64,000 nucleotides of DNA from Elephas maximus indicus (GCF_024166365.1 NC_064838.1:75160001-75224000); one strand, 5' to 3'; shown: positions 1 to 13,304, counted from the stretch's first letter. A program made the numbers and translations. The notes: generated by a model from the letters alone, not told the origin.

Positions 1-1095
1 CCAGGATTTCAAGATACAATTCCCATGGTTAATTTTCCATTAGAACAGGTGTCTTTACTTTGACTTGTAAACTAATAAAAATTCCCAACAGTGACCAAAA
101 TTAGAAGAATCTAAAGATTGTAAAATATAATTAGCAAATATACTTTCCAAGCATTCATAGTAGAATATTATTTTAAGTATAGATTCTATGGATATTCAAA
201 TAGCTTTAAATGGATTCAGCTATGCAAAAAAAAAGGAAGAAAAGAAGAGAGAAGAAAAGGAAAGGGAAAGAAAGGGAAGGAACGCACATGCATATTATCT
301 GACAATTCCAATCAATATTTGAAGGAATGTTCTTCAGTTTCTGAACTCATGACAGCATACGGGAAAAACACTATCAAAATAATAAATACACCTCTTTGAA
401 AAAAATAACAGTGAAAAAATCTTCATGCTTGATATTTAAAATAAATGTATCAAATGTATCAAATATATCAAATAAATATATCAAAAAACTAACTTTATGT
501 TTAGTCGTAATGAGAATGAGAACTACGTTACAAAACTGCAGGAAAATGTCAGACCCAACTGAACATTTTGCTTTCTTTGTTTCAATACAGCAGTGAGCAG
601 CGAGGGCCAGTTCTCTAAGTGCATGTGGTGTGGGGGCTCCTGGAGAAGCTGCACTGAAAGCATTAGGAGGAGCATTTAAAGGCACCTGAGGAAGCTGAGT
701 GCAATCCTGCCGGTATTCCCTATGGTAGGTCTTGGACAAGTCTAGGAAAAATAAACTCTTTTTGCTGTTGTTACTGTTGTTATTTAACTTCTTTATTCTC
801 TTGGCTTTTAAATGTGATTTCTTAAATTCTTTTAAATTGCGTCAAATGTACAATGTTACACATTTAGTATAGGTTTTAAGACCAATGACCAAAAAATTAA
901 AAAAAATAAAATAGCCTTATCTCGCTCTGTGCAGGGAATAAACCCTAATGCAGTCATTAAATTTATTAAGAGTATTTCTCTGCTTAAATTACCAAGGCCC
1001 ATAATTTATTTGTATTGTATTTATTTTGCTTTTTTAATGCAAATAATGTCAAAGTTAAATGCACTTGTTATTTTCCTTTGTTATTATTATTACAG
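1..1095. repeat. Module X, copy 1, unique-looking left part
   Basis: Non-genic AT-rich DNA that recurs almost base for base from about 31,231 and again from about 62,788. It includes a purine-rich stretch near 225-290 (AAAGG/GGAAA units). A minus-strand open frame at 374-739 has a partly matching frame in copy 2 (31,694-31,972), but many residues differ and I do not recognise the protein, so I do not call a gene. 740-1,095 is AT-rich with nothing recognisable except a short ATT run just before the SINE. Confidence 0.85.
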
Positions 1096-1420
1096 ACATC
1101 CTGGTTGGTGTGAGGGTAGACCTTTGTGACTGAGCAGTAGAATTCTTACCTTCCATGTAGGGTACACTGGTTTGATTTCTGGCCAACGCACCTCATTTCT
1201 CAGTGGAGGCTTGAATATTGAATATTGCTATGATAGTGACCAGATTTCAGGGAATCATTCAGATTAATATGGACTAGGAAGAAAGGCCTGGTGACCTATT
1301 TCTGAAAACGAGCCAGATGATTCAGTCTGTAAGCCCTCATGGGGATGACGCAGGACCAGGCAGCATCCCATCCACTCTGTGTGGGGGCTTACTGCAAGGC
1401 AGCTCACTACGACAAATTGA
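1096..1420 (+). repeat. tRNA-Gly-derived SINE (module X copy 1)
   Basis: The head (about 1,120-1,200) reads like a worn tRNA-Gly: GTAGAATTCTTACCTTCCA corresponds to the D-arm/anticodon side and GGTTTGATTTCTGGCCAA to the B box and T arm. The body ('AGGAAGAAAGGCCTGGTGA', 'GGGGATGACGCAGGACCAGG') resembles the 3' end of the local RTE LINE, as expected for a SINE mobilised by RTE machinery. The same insertion is present in copy 2 at 32,344-32,690, so it predates the duplication. Confidence 0.8.
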
Positions 1421-1682
1421 ATGATATTTGTCACAGTACAATAGCATCCATTTTAGGGAAAACATGTAAATTTAAGGTGGAAGGAACACTTTGAAATATT
1501 TTTCTCAAACCCAAGGGCTAAGATAATTTTTTTAAAAAAATCTGAATATGAACTATTCCAATTCCAAGATGTATCAACTCAATAGAAGAAAATTGTTAAG
1601 GTTTTGGAAAAAGAATATTGAAAACTCAAAGGGAACAAATTGACCTTAGCAAACATGACACGACTAGGTAGATTTTTTTTAT
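1421..1682. other. Unique module X spacer
   Basis: AT-rich sequence between the SINE and the RTE element, conserved with 32,691-32,956. No gene, RNA or repeat signature recognised. Confidence 0.6.
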
Positions 1683-4459
1683 TGTTGCTGTTATTTTGTT
1701 GTTAGGTGCCTTCAAGTGGGATCCGACTCACAGAGATTCTATGTATAGCAGAAGAAAACACTGCCCGCTCCTGCGCCATCCTCACAGTCTTGTTATGTTT
1801 GAGCCCATTGTTGTAGCCACTGTCAATCCACCTCTTGAGAGTCTTCCTCTTTTTCTCTGACACTTACTGTGCTGAAGGGGATGTCCTTCTCCAGGGACTT
1901 GTCCCTCCTGATAGCATATCCAGCTTATGTGAGTCATAGTCACATCATCCTTCCTTTCTAAGGAGCATTGTGGTTGTGCTGCTTCCAAGACAGATTTTTT
2001 CATTCTTCTTTTGGTCCACGGTATATTTAATATTTTTGCCAGCACCACAGTTGAAAGGAATCAAATCTTAATCGGTCTTCCTTATTCATTGTCCAGCTTT
2101 CGCAAGCATTACAGGCCACTGAAAACAATACTGCTTGGATCAGGCACACTTTAGTCCTTAAAGTGACATCTTTGCTTTTTAACTCTTTAAAGAGTTTTTT
2201 TTTTTTGCAGCAGATTTGCTCAATGCAAAGTGTGTTTTGATTTCTTGACTGCTGCTTCCTTGGGTCTTCTTTGTGTACACAAGTAAAACAAAATCCTTGA
2301 CAACTTCAAACTTTTCTCCGTTTTTTATGATATTGTTTAATGGTCCAGTTGTGAGCATTTTTGTTTTTTTGACGTTGGTGCATAATCCATACTGAAGGCC
2401 ATAGTCTTTGATCTTCATCAGTAATTTCTTCAAGTCCTCTTCACTTTCAGCAAGCAAGGTTGTGTCATCTGCATAATGACCAGGTTGTTAAAGAGTCTTC
2501 CTATAGTCCTGATGTGCTGTTCTTTTTCAAATAGGCCAGCTTCTAGGATTTTTTGCTAAGCATTCGGATTGAATAAGTACGGTCAAAGGATACAATCCTC
2601 ACCACACACATTTCCTGACCTCAAACCATGCAGTGTTCCCTTTTTCTGTTCCAGCAACTGCCTCTTGCTCTATGTCTGGTTTCCCTGTGAGCTTAATTAA
2701 GTGTTCTGGAATTTCCATTCTTTGTAATGTTATCCATAATTGGCTATGATCCACACAGTCAAATGTCTTTGCACAGACAATAAAACACATGTAAGCCTCT
2801 TTTCAGCATTCACTATTTTGTCCCAGGATCCATTTGACATAAGCAAAGATATTCCTTGTTCCACATCCTCTTCTGAATTCTGGCTTGAACTTCTGGCAGT
2901 TCCCTGTCCAGGTACTGCATCAACCGCTTTTGGATGATCTTCAGCAATATTTAACTTGCATGTGAGTGGCTCAGTGGTTAAGAGCTAAGGCTACTAATCA
3001 AAAGGTCAGCAGTTTGAATCCACCAGCCACTCCTTGGAAACTCCAAGGGGAAGTTCTACTCTGTCCTATAGGGTCCCTATGTGTCAGATTTGGCTAGACA
3101 GCAATGGGTTTTGGTAATATTAATGATATTGTTCCATAATTTCCACATTCCGTTGAATCACCTTTCTTTGGACTAGGCATAAATATGGATTTCTTCCTAT
3201 CTGTTTGCCAGGTAGCTGTCTTCCAAATTTCTTGGCATAGATGCGTGAGCACTTCCAGTGCTGCATCCATTTGTTGAGCATCCCAATTGGTACTCCTTCC
3301 TTCCTGGAGCCTTCTTTTTCGCCATTGTTTTCCGCGTAGCTTAAGCTTCTTCCTTCAGTACCATTGTTTCTCGATCATATGCTACCTCATGAAATGTTTG
3401 AAAGTTGACCAACTCTGTTTTGGTACAGTGTTTCTGTGTATTCTTCTATCTCTATTTGATACTTCCTGTGCTAGTCATTATTTTGCCCATAGAATCCTTC
3501 AAAACTGCAACTCGAGAACTGAATTTTTTCTTCAGTTCCTTCAGCTTGAGAAATACCAAGTGTGTTCTTCCCTTTTGATTTTCTCTCTTCAGGTATTTGC
3601 ACATATCATTATAATACTTTACTTTTTCTTCTCCTGCTCCCCTTTGAAATCTTCTTTTCAGCTCTTTTATGTCATCATTTCTTCCATGCCCTTTAACTTC
3701 TCTACATTCAAGAGCAGTTTTCAGAGCCTGTTCAGACATACATTTTGCTCTTTTCTTTCTTTCCTGTCTTTTAATGACCTCTTGATTTCTTCATGTATGA
3801 AGTCCTTGATGTCATTCCACAACTCATCTGGTCTTTGGTCATAAGTGTTCAATAACTCAAATCTATTCCAGAGATGGTCTCTAAATTCAGATGGGATATA
3901 CTCAAGGTCATACTTAGGCTCTTGTGGAATAGTTCTACATTTTTTCAGCTTCAACTTTAACTTGCATATGAGCACGTTACGGTCTGTTCCGAAGCCGTCC
4001 CCTGCCTGGTTCTGATTGATGATATTCAGCATTTCCATCATATTTGATTTTATTCCTCTATATTCCATCTGGCGAGGTCCACATGTATAGTTGCTTTTTA
4101 TCTTGGTGAAAATATGTATTTGCAATGAAGAACATTTTGATCTTGCAAAATTCTATCATGCTATCTCCAGCATCGTTTCTATCACGAAAGCCATATTTTC
4201 CAACCACCAGTCCTCCTCCTTTGTTTCCAACGTTCCCACTCTAATCACCAGTACTTATCAATACATCTTGATTGCATATTTCATCAATTTCAGGCTGCAG
4301 ATCTTGGTAAAAACATTCAATTTCTTCATTTTAACCATTAGTGGTTGGTGCATAAATTTGAAGAACAATCATATTAACTTGTTTTCCTTGTGGGGATATG
4401 TATATTATCCTATTACTGACATGGGTATACTTCCGGATATGTCTTGAAATGTTCTTTTT
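1683..4459 (-). mobile_element. RTE-clade LINE, 3' portion (RT and C-terminal region), degenerate
   Basis: Starts at the element's 3' end (TTGTTGTTAGGTGCC on the plus strand) and runs to the point where an old L1 interrupts it. Minus-strand fragments of the RT domain are readable, including a YADD catalytic box at 2,464-2,475 followed by 'LAESEEDLKKLL' and 'KIKDYGLQYGLC'. Many stops and frameshifts, so it is not functional. The 5' part continues at 19,903-20,522 beyond the L1. The same element lies in module X copy 2 (32,957-37,264), so the insertion is older than the duplication. Confidence 0.88.
2957..3112 (+). repeat. tRNA-derived afrotherian-type SINE inside RTE
   Basis: Typical body: TGGTTAAGAGCTAAGGCTAC..CAGTTTGAATCCACCAGCC..TCTGTCCTATAGGGTC..CAATGGGTTTTGG. 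It sits in RTE sequence, with 'ATATTAATGATATTG' of the host element resuming after it. The same insertion is at 35,771-35,925. Confidence 0.85.
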
Positions 4460-7400
4460 TTAATTTATTTTTTTTACCTTTTTTGTTGTACTTAATTGGA
4501 GGTTTACGGAACAAACTAGTTTCTCTTTAAACAGTTAGTACACATACTGTTTTATGACATTGGTTAACAAGGTTACGACATGTCAACACTCTCTCTCTTC
4601 TCAACCTTGGGTACACTATTACCAGCTTACCTGCCACCTTCTGGTTTCTAGTCCTTGCCCCAGGGCTGGTGTGTCCCTTTAGTCTTGTTTTATTTTATGG
4701 GCCTGTCCAATCTTTGGCTGAAGGGAAGACCTCAGGAGTGACTTCATTACTGAGTTGAAAGGGTGTCCGGGGGCCATACTCTCAGGGATTCTCCAGCCTC
4801 TGTCAGGCCAGCAAGTCTGGTCTTTCTTTTTGAGTTAGAATTTTGTTCTACATTTATCCCCAGCTCTATCCTGAACCGTCTATTATAATCCCTGTTAGAG
4901 CAGTCAGTGGTGCTAGCCAGGCAACGTCTAGTTGTACTGAACTTAGTCTGGTAGAGGCTGTTGTAGATGTGGTTATCTTAACCTTGTATCTTGAGTTTCA
5001 TTCTTCTTTGTTCCACAAAGAGTGAGACCAGTGGAGTATCCTAGAGGGCCGCTTACAGTCTTTCAAGACCCCAGGCACTACTCACCAATGTAGAATGTAG
5101 AACATTTTCTTTTTAAATTATATTATGCCAATTAAGCTGGGTGTTCCCTGAGACCATAGTCCCCACAGCCCTCAGGCCAGCAATTCGGTCCCTTAAGGAG
5201 TTTGGATGTGTCTATGGAGCTTCTATGTCCTTGCCTTGTACAAGTTGTGCTGGGTTCCCCAGTATTATGTAGTGTCTTACCCTTTGCCAAAGTTACCTCT
5301 TCTCTATTGTGTATTTAGTGTTTTCAGTCTCCACCCTTCCCCTCCCTTGTAAACATAAAAGGTTATTTTTTTATGTGTGTAAAAGTTTTCATTGTAAAGG
5401 TCTCATACAGTATTTGCCTTTTTGTGATTGATTTATTTCACTCAGCATAATGCCCTCCAGATTCATCCATGTTATGAGATGCTTCACAGTTTCATTGGTG
5501 TTCTTTATCCTGTAATACTCCATTGTGCGTACGTACCACCGTTTGTTTATCTATTCACCTGTTGATGGGCATCTAGGTTGTTTCCATCTTTTTACTATTG
5601 TGAACAATTCTGCATTGAACATGGGAGTGCATGTGTCTATTTATGTGACAACATTTATTTCTCTAGTGGGGTTTCCCGATCATATGGTATTTCTGTTTCT
5701 AGCTTTCTAAGGAAGTGCCATATCATTTTCCAAAATGGTTGTATCATTTTGCATTCCCACCAGCAGTATATAAGATTTCTGATCTCCCAGCAGCCTCTCC
5801 AACATTTGTTGTTTCCCAGTTTTTTGATTCATGCAAGCAATGCCGGGGAGAGATGGTATCTCATCGTCAGTTTGATTAGCATTTCTCTAATGGCTAGTGG
5901 TCTTGAGCATTTCCTCGTGTGTTTGTTGGCCATTTGAATGGCTTCTTTTGTGAAGTGTCTGTTCATTTCCTTTGCCCATTTTTTAATTAGTCTTTTTGTT
6001 GTAGAGGTGTTGGGTTTTCTTTTAGAGATTAGACCTTCGTCTGATTTGTAATAGCCAAAATGTTTTCCCATTCTGAGGGTTCTCATTTTACTCTGTTTGT
6101 GAAGTCTTTTGATGAGCGTAAGTGTTTAGTCTGTAGAAGATCCTAGTTACCTAGCTTATTGTCTGGGGCTTCCATGTTGTTTGTTGTAGTTTGTATCCTG
6201 TTAATGCCATACAGTTGTGCCTCTAACATTGATTCTATATTTTCTTCTATAAACTTCGTAGATTTTGGCTTTATATTTAGGTCTTCTATCCATTTTGAAT
6301 TAGTTTTTGTGTATGGTGTTATGGTGTTAGGTGTGGGTCCTGTTTCATTTTTTTTCAGATGGACACCCTGTTTGTCCAGTACCATTTGTTAAAAAGACTT
6401 TTTTTGTTGTTGTTGTTCTCCCCATTTGATGGTCTTTGGGCCCTTGTGGAAGGTCAGGTGACCATAGGTGAATGAATTTACATCAGAGTTCTCAATTCTA
6501 TTCTACTGGTCAATGCATCTGTCATTGTACCACTACCATGCTGTTTTGACTACCACAGCTATATAGTAGGTTCTGAGGTCAGGTAGTATGAGTCCTCCTT
6601 GTTTATTCCTCTTCTTCAATATTGCTTTACTTATCTGGGAATTCTTCCCTTTCCATATAAAGTTAACGATAAGTTTTTTTTCCATCTTTTAAAGAATGTT
6701 GTTGATATTTGGATTGGGATTTCATTGTATTCGTAAATTGCTTTGGGTAGATTTGTCATTTTCACAATGTTGAGTCTACCTGTTCATGAGCATGGTATGT
6801 TTTTCCATTAATGTAGGTCTCTCCTGGTTCTTGCATCAGTGTTTTGTAGTTTCCTTTCTATAGGTCTTTTATATCCTTTGTTAGATTTATTCCTTTTTTT
6901 TTTTTTTAGGGGCTATTATACATTTTTTTTATACATGGTATTGTTCTCCTTATTTACTTTTCATTGTTCTCTTTATCGGTGTTTAGGAATCCAACTGATT
7001 TTTGTATGTTTATTTTGTATTCTGCTCCTCTGCTGAATCTTTCTATTAGTTTCAGTAGTTGTCTTGTGGAGTCTTTTGGGTTTTCTATGTATAACATCAT
7101 ATTATTTGTAAATTGGGACATTTTAACTTCTTCATTACCAATTTGGATGCCCTTTATTTCTGTTTCTTGCCTTATTGCTGTAGCTAGGTCTTCCAGCACA
7201 ATGTTAAATAGGAGTGATGTTAAAGAACGTCCTTTTCTTATTTCTGTTCTCAAGGGGAATGTTTTCATCCTCTCTCCATTAAGAATGATGTTGGCCATAG
7301 GTTTTGCATAGAGGGCCATTATGATGTTGAGAAGTTTCCCTTCTATACCTATTTATGGAGGGTTTTTATCAGGAATGGGTTTTGGACTTTGTCGAATGTC

Positions 7401-8028
7401 TCTTCTGCTTTGATGGAGATGATCATCTAATTTTTTTCTTTTCTTTTATTTATGTGGTGGATTACATTGATTGATTTGCTAATGTTGAACCATCCTTGCA
7501 TAACTGACATGAATCCTACTTGGTCATGGTGTATTATATTTTAATATGCTGCTGAATTCTCTTGGCTAGAATTTCGTTGAGAACTTTTGCATCTACATTC
7601 ATGAGAGATATTGGTCCGTAATTTTCTTTTTTGTGTGTGGTGTCTTTGCCTGATTTTGGTGTCAGGGCTATGCCGGCTTCATAGAATGAATTCAGAAGCA
7701 TCACCTCCTTTTCTACATTCTGAAATTGCTTGAGTAGTACTCATGTAAGCTCTTCTGTGAATGTTTGATAGAAATCTCAAGGAAAGCCATCTGGGTCAGG
7801 GCTTTTTTGTTGGGAGTTTTTCATTACCTTTTCAGTCTCTACTCATGTTATGGGTGTATTCAAATTTTCAACATCATTTTGTGTAAGTTTGTGTAGGTAG
7901 TGTGTTTCTAGAAATGCATCCATTTCCTCTAGGTTTCAAATATTTTGGAGTATAGTTTTTCATAATCTCTGTTATAATCCTTTTTATTTCGCTTGGGTCT
8001 GTTGTAATGTCCCCCATTTCATTTTTTT
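4460..8028 (-). mobile_element. Old L1 (LINE-1), 3' part: 3'UTR and ORF2 C-terminal/RT region, degenerate
   Basis: Inserted in the RTE with a target-site duplication AAATGTTCTTTTT (4,447-4,459 and 19,903-19,915). The 3'UTR covers about 4,460-5,400. Broken ORF2 fragments follow on the minus strand; at 6,954-7,319 RT-like residues are visible ('NIVLEDLATAIRQETEIKGI'), with the active-site box mutated ('FTNNM'). Interrupted at 8,012-8,028 by a younger L1; it resumes at 15,378. The homologous insertion in copy 2 begins at the same RTE position (about 37,265), proving it predates the duplication. Confidence 0.87.
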
Positions 8029-9028
8029 TTTTTTAATAACTTTTATTAAGCTTCAGGTGAACGTTTACAAATCCAATCAGTCTGTCACATATAAGTTTAC
8101 ATACATCTCACTCCCTACTCCCACTTACTCTCCCCGTCTTGAGTCAGCCCTTTCAGTCTCTCCTTTCTTGACAATTTTGCCTGCTTCCCTCTCTCTCTAT
8201 CCTCCCATCCCCCCTCCAGACAAGAGCTGCCAACACAATCTCAAGTGTCCACCTGATATAATTAGCTCACTCTTCATCAGCATCTCTCTCCCACCCGCTG
8301 ACCAGTCCCTTTCATTTCTGATGAGTTGTCTTTGGGGATGGTTCCTGTCCTGTGTCAACAGAAGGTCTGGGGAGCATGGCCGCCGGGATTCCTCTAGTCT
8401 CAGTCAGACCATTAAGTTTGGTCTTTTTATGAGAATTTGGGGTCTGCATCCCACTGATCTCCTGCTCTCTCAGGGGTCCTCTGCTGTGCTCCCTGTCAGG
8501 GCAGTCATCGATTGTGGCCGGGCACCACCTAGTTCTCCTGGTCTCAGGATGATGTAGGTCTCTGGTTCATGTGGCCCTTTCTGTCTCTTGGGCTCTTAGT
8601 TGTCGTGTGGCCTTGGTGTTCTTCATTTTTCTTTGCTCCAGGTGGGTTGAGACCAATTGATGCATCTTAGATGGCTGCTTGTTAGCATTTAAGACCCCAG
8701 ACGCCACATTTCAAAGTGGGATGCAGAATGATTTCATAATAGAATTATTTTGCCAATTGACTTAGAAGTCCCTGCAAACCATGTTCCCCAGACCCCCACG
8801 CTTGCTCCGCTGAGCTTTGAAGCATTCATTTTATCCAGGAAACTTCTTTGCTTTTGGTCCAGACCAATTGAGCTGACCTTCCATGTATTGAGTGTTGTCT
8901 TTCCCTTCACCTAATGCAGTTCTTATTTACTGATTAATCAATAAAAAACCCTCTCCCACCCTCCCTCCCTCCCCCCCTCGTAACCACAAAAGTATGTGTT
9001 CTTCTCAGGTTTACTATTTCTCAAGATC
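8029..9028 (-). other. L1 3'UTR with G-rich polypurine tract
   Basis: Follows ORF2. On the minus strand it contains a tract (plus strand 8,950-8,982, CCCTCTCCCACCCTCCCTCC and onward) with at least four G runs, the G-quadruplex-prone polypurine tract typical of mammalian L1 3'UTRs. The same 3'UTR lies at 33,813-34,808. Confidence 0.8.
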
Positions 9029-12000
9029 TTATAATAGTGGTCTTATACAATATTTGTCCTTTTGCCTCTGACTAATTTCGCTCAGCATAATGCCTTCCAG
9101 GTTCCTCCATGTTATGAAATGTTTCAGAGATTCGTCACTGTTCTTTATCGATGCGTAGTATTCCATTGTGTGAATATACCACAATTTATTTACCCATTTA
9201 TCCGTTGATGGACACCTTGGTTGCTTCTAGCTTTTTGCTATTGTAAACAGAGCTGCAATAAACATGGGTGTGCATATATCTGTTTGTATGAAGGCTCTTG
9301 TATCTCTAGGGTATATTCCTAGGAGTGGGATTTCTGGGTTGTATGGTAGTTCTATTTCTAACTGTTTAAGATAACGCCAGACAGATTTCCAAAGTGGTTG
9401 TACCATTTTACATTCCCACCAGCAGTGTATGAGAGTTCCAATCTCTCCGCAGCCTCTCCAACATTTATTATTTTGTGTTTTTTGGATTAATGCCAGCCTT
9501 GCTGGTGTGAGATGGAATCTCATCGTAGTTTTAATTTGCATTTCTCTAATGGCTAATGATCGAGAGCATTTTCTCATGTATCTGTTGGCTGCCTGAATAT
9601 CTTCTTTAGAGAAATGTGTGTTCACATCCTTTGCCCACTTCTTGATTGGGTTTTTTGTCTTTTTGTGGTTGAGTTTTGACAGAATCACGTAGATTTTAGA
9701 GATCAGGCGCTGGTCGGAGATGTCATAGCTGAAAATTCTTTCCCAATCTGTAGGTGGTCTTTTGACTCTTTTGGTGAAGTCTTTAGATGAGCATAGGTGT
9801 TTGATTTTTAGGAGCTCCCAGTTATCGGGTTTCTCTTCATCATTTTTGGTAATGTTTTGTATTCTGTTTATACCTTGTATTAGGGCTCCTAGGGTTGTCC
9901 CTATTTTTTCTTCCATGATCTTTATCGTTTTAGTCTTTATGTTTAGGTCTTTGATCCACTTGGAGTTAGTTTTTGTGCATGGTGTGAGGTATGGGTCCTG
10001 TTTCATTTTTTTGCAAATGGATATCCAGTTATGCCAGCACCATTTGTTAAAAAGACTATCTTTTCCCCAGTTAATTGACACTGGTCCTTTGTCAAATATC
10101 AGCTGCTCATACATGGATGGATCTATGTCTGGGTTCTCAATTCTGTTCCATTGGTCTATGTGTCTGTTGTTGTACCAATACCAGGCTGTTTTGACTACTG
10201 TGGCTGTATAATAGGTTGTGAAGTCAGGTAAGGTGAGGCCTCCCACTTTCTTCTTCTTTTTCAGTAGTGCTTTGCTTATCCGGGGCTTCTTTCCCTTCCA
10301 TATGAAATTGGTGATTTGTTTCTCTATCCCCTTAAAATATGACATTGGAATTTGGATCGGTAGTGCGTTAAATGCATAGATGGCTTTTTGTAGAATAGAC
10401 ATTTTTACTATGTTAAGTCTTCCTATCCATGAGCAAGGTATGTTTTTCCACTTAAGTATGTCCTTTTGAATTTCTTGTAGTAGAGCTTTGTAGTTTTCTT
10501 TGTATAGGTCTTTTACATCCTTGGTAAGATTTATTCCTAAGTATCGTATCTTCTTGGGGGCTACTGTGAATGGTATCGATTTGGTTATTTCCTCTTCGGT
10601 GTTCTTTTTGTTGATGTAGAGGAATCCAAGTGATTTTTGTATGTTTATTTTATAACCTGAGACTCTGCCAAACTCTTCTATTAGTTTCAGTAGTTTTCTG
10701 GAGGATTCCTTAGGGTTTTCTGTGTATATAATCATGTCATCTGCAAATAGTGATAACTTTACTTCTTCCTTGCCAATCCGGATACCTTTTATTTCTTTGT
10801 CTAGCCTAATTGCCCTGGCTAAGGCTTCCAACACGATGTTGAATAAGAGCGGTGATAAAGGGCATCCTTGTCTGGTTCCCGTTCTCAAGGGAAATGCTTT
10901 CAGGTTCTCTCCATTTAGAGTGATATTGGCTGTTGGCTTTGCATAGATGCCCTTTATTATGTTGAGAAATTTTCCTTCAATTCCTATTTTGGTAAGAGTT
11001 TTTATCATGAATGGGTGTTGGACTTTGTCAAATGCCTTTTCTGCATCAATTGATAAGATCATGTGGTTTTTGTCTTTTGTTTTATTTATGTGATGGATTA
11101 CATTAATGGTTTTTCTGATATTAAACCAGCCTTGCATACCTGGTATAAATCCCACTTGATCAGGGTGAATTATTTTTTTGATGTGTTGTTGGATTCGATT
11201 GGCTAGTATTTTGTTGAGGATTTTTGCATCAATGTTCATGAGGGATATAGGTCTATAATTTTCTTTTTTTGTAATGTCTTTACCTGGTTTTGGTATCAGG
11301 GAAATGGTGGCTTCATAGAATGAGTTGGGTAGTATTCCGTCTTTTTCTATGCTTTGGAATACCTTTAGTAGTAGTGGTGTTAACTCTTCTCTTTGAAAGT
11401 TTGGTAGAACTCTGCAGTGAAGCCGTCCGGGCCAGGGCTTTTTTTTGTTGGGAGTTTTTTGATTACCTTTTCAATCTCTTTTTTTGTTATGGGTGTATTT
11501 AATTCTTCTACTTCTGAATGTGTTAGTTTAGGTAGGTAGTGTTTTTCCAGGAATTCATCCATTTCTTCTAGGTTTTCAAATTTGTTAGAGTACAATTTTT
11601 CATAATAATCTGAAATGATTCTTTTAATTTCATTTGGTTCTGTTGTGATGTGGTCCTTCTCATTTCTTATTCGGGTTATTTGTTTCCTTTCCTGTATTTC
11701 TTTAGTCAGTCTAGCCAATGGTTTATCAATTTTGTTAATTTTTTCAAAGAACCAGCTTTTGGCTTTGTTAATTCTTTCGATTGTTTTTCTGTTCTCTAAT
11801 TCATTTAGTTCAGCTCTAATTTTTATTATTTGTTTTCTTCTGGTGCCTGATGGATTCTTTTGTTGCTCACTTTCTATTTGTTCAAGTTGTAGGGACAGTT
11901 CTCTGATTTTGGCTCTTTCTTCTTTTTGTATGTGTGCATTTATTGATATAAATTGGCCTCTGAGCACTGCTTTTGCTGTATCCCAGAGGTTTTGATAGGA

Positions 12001-12846
12001 AGTCTTTTCATTCTCGTTGCTTTCTATGAATTTCCTTATTCCCTCCTTGATGTCTTCTATAACCCTGTCTTTTTTCAGGAGGGTATTGTTCATTTTCCAA
12101 GTATTTGATTTCTTTTCCCTAGTTTTTCTGTTATTGATCTCTAGTTTTATTGCCTTGTGGTCTGAGAAGATGCTTTGTAATATTTCGATGTTTTGGACTC
12201 TGCAAAGGTTTGTTTTATGACCTAATATGTGGTCTATTCTAGAGAATGTTCCATGTGCGCTAGAAAAAAAAGTATATTTTGCAGCAGTTGGGTGGAGAGT
12301 TCTGTATAAGTCAATGAGGTCAAGTTGGTTGATTGTTGTAATTAGATCTTCCGTGTCTCTGTTGAGCTTCTTACTGGATGTCCTGTCCTTCTCCGAAAGT
12401 GGTGTGTTGAAGTCTCCTACTATAATTGTGGAGGTATCTATCTCGCTTTTCAATTCTGTTAAAATTTGATTTATGTATCTTGCAGCCCTGTCATTGGGTG
12501 CGTAAATATTTAATATGGTTATGTCTTCCTGATCAATTGTCCCTTTTATCATTATATAGTGTCCTTCTTTATCCTTTGTGGTGGATTTAAGTCTAAAGTC
12601 TATTTTGTCAGAAATTAATATTGCTACTCCTCTTCTTTTTTGCTTATTGTTTGCTTGATATACTTTTTTCCATCCTTTGAGTTTTAGTTTGTTTGTGTCT
12701 CTAAGTCTAAGGTGTGTCTCTTGTAGGCAGCATATAGATGGATCGTGTTTCTTTATCCAGTCTGTGACTCTCTGTCTCTTTATTGGTGCATTTAGTCTAT
12801 TTACATTCAGGGTAATTATAGATAAATAAGTTTTTAGTGCTGTCAT
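9029..12846 (-). pseudogene. L1 ORF2 (endonuclease-reverse transcriptase), two lesions
   Basis: ORF2p nicks target DNA and reverse-transcribes L1 RNA. The ATG is at 12,846. The N-terminal apurinic-type endonuclease shows QETHL, GDFNT and [10 protein letters not shown]. The RT domain carries FADD at 10,736-10,747, preceded by [17 protein letters not shown] Cys/His-rich C-terminus ([18 protein letters not shown]) follows. Lesion 1 is a 2-nt insertion near 11,388-11,393, after which the frame stays open. Lesion 2 is a TAG at about 9,227-9,229, where the other L1 copy in this window (34.8-35.1 kb) has Trp. By alignment with that copy the natural stop is at about 9,029. Not competent as it stands, but recently decayed. 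Confidence 0.93.
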
Positions 12847-13304
12847 TTTGATGCCTTTTTATGTGTGTTGTTGACAATTTCATTTTTCCACATACTTTTT
12901 TGTGCTGAGGCGTTTTTCTTAGTAAATTGTGAGATCCTCATTTTCATAGTGCTTGACTTTATGTTAGTTGAGTCGTTACTTTTTTCTTGGTTTTTATCTT
13001 GAGTTAAAGAGTTGTTATACCTTTTTGTGGTTACCTTATTATTTACCCCTATTTTTCTAAGTAAAAACCTAACTTGTATTGTTCTATATCGCCTTGTATC
13101 ACTCTCCATATGGTAGTTCAATGCCTCCTGTATTTAGTCCCTCTTTTTGATTATTGTGATCTTTTACCTATTGACTTCCATGATTCCCTGTTATGTGTAT
13201 TTTTTTTTTAATTAATCTTAATTTGTTTGTTTTTGTGATTTCCCTATTTGAGTTGATATCAGGACGTTCTGTTTTGTGACCTTGTGTTGTGCTGATATCT
13301 GATA

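Noticed and set aside
1120-1200. Possible functional tRNA-Gly gene
   Set aside because: Acceptor and anticodon stems are not maintained and the sequence is joined to a SINE body duplicated at 32.4 kb; it is a SINE head.
3287-3844. 185-codon plus frame
   Set aside because: Antisense reading of the RTE element; begins at TTG and is rich in Phe, Ser and Leu as expected for an antisense shadow.
8057-8557. 166-codon frame repeated at 33,795-34,337
   Set aside because: Antisense reading of the L1 3'UTR; conserved only because both L1s are young members of one subfamily.
9227-11239. 670-codon reverse transcriptase as a host or viral gene
   Set aside because: L1 ORF2 with L1 UTRs, poly(A) and target duplication; no protease, integrase or LTR around it.
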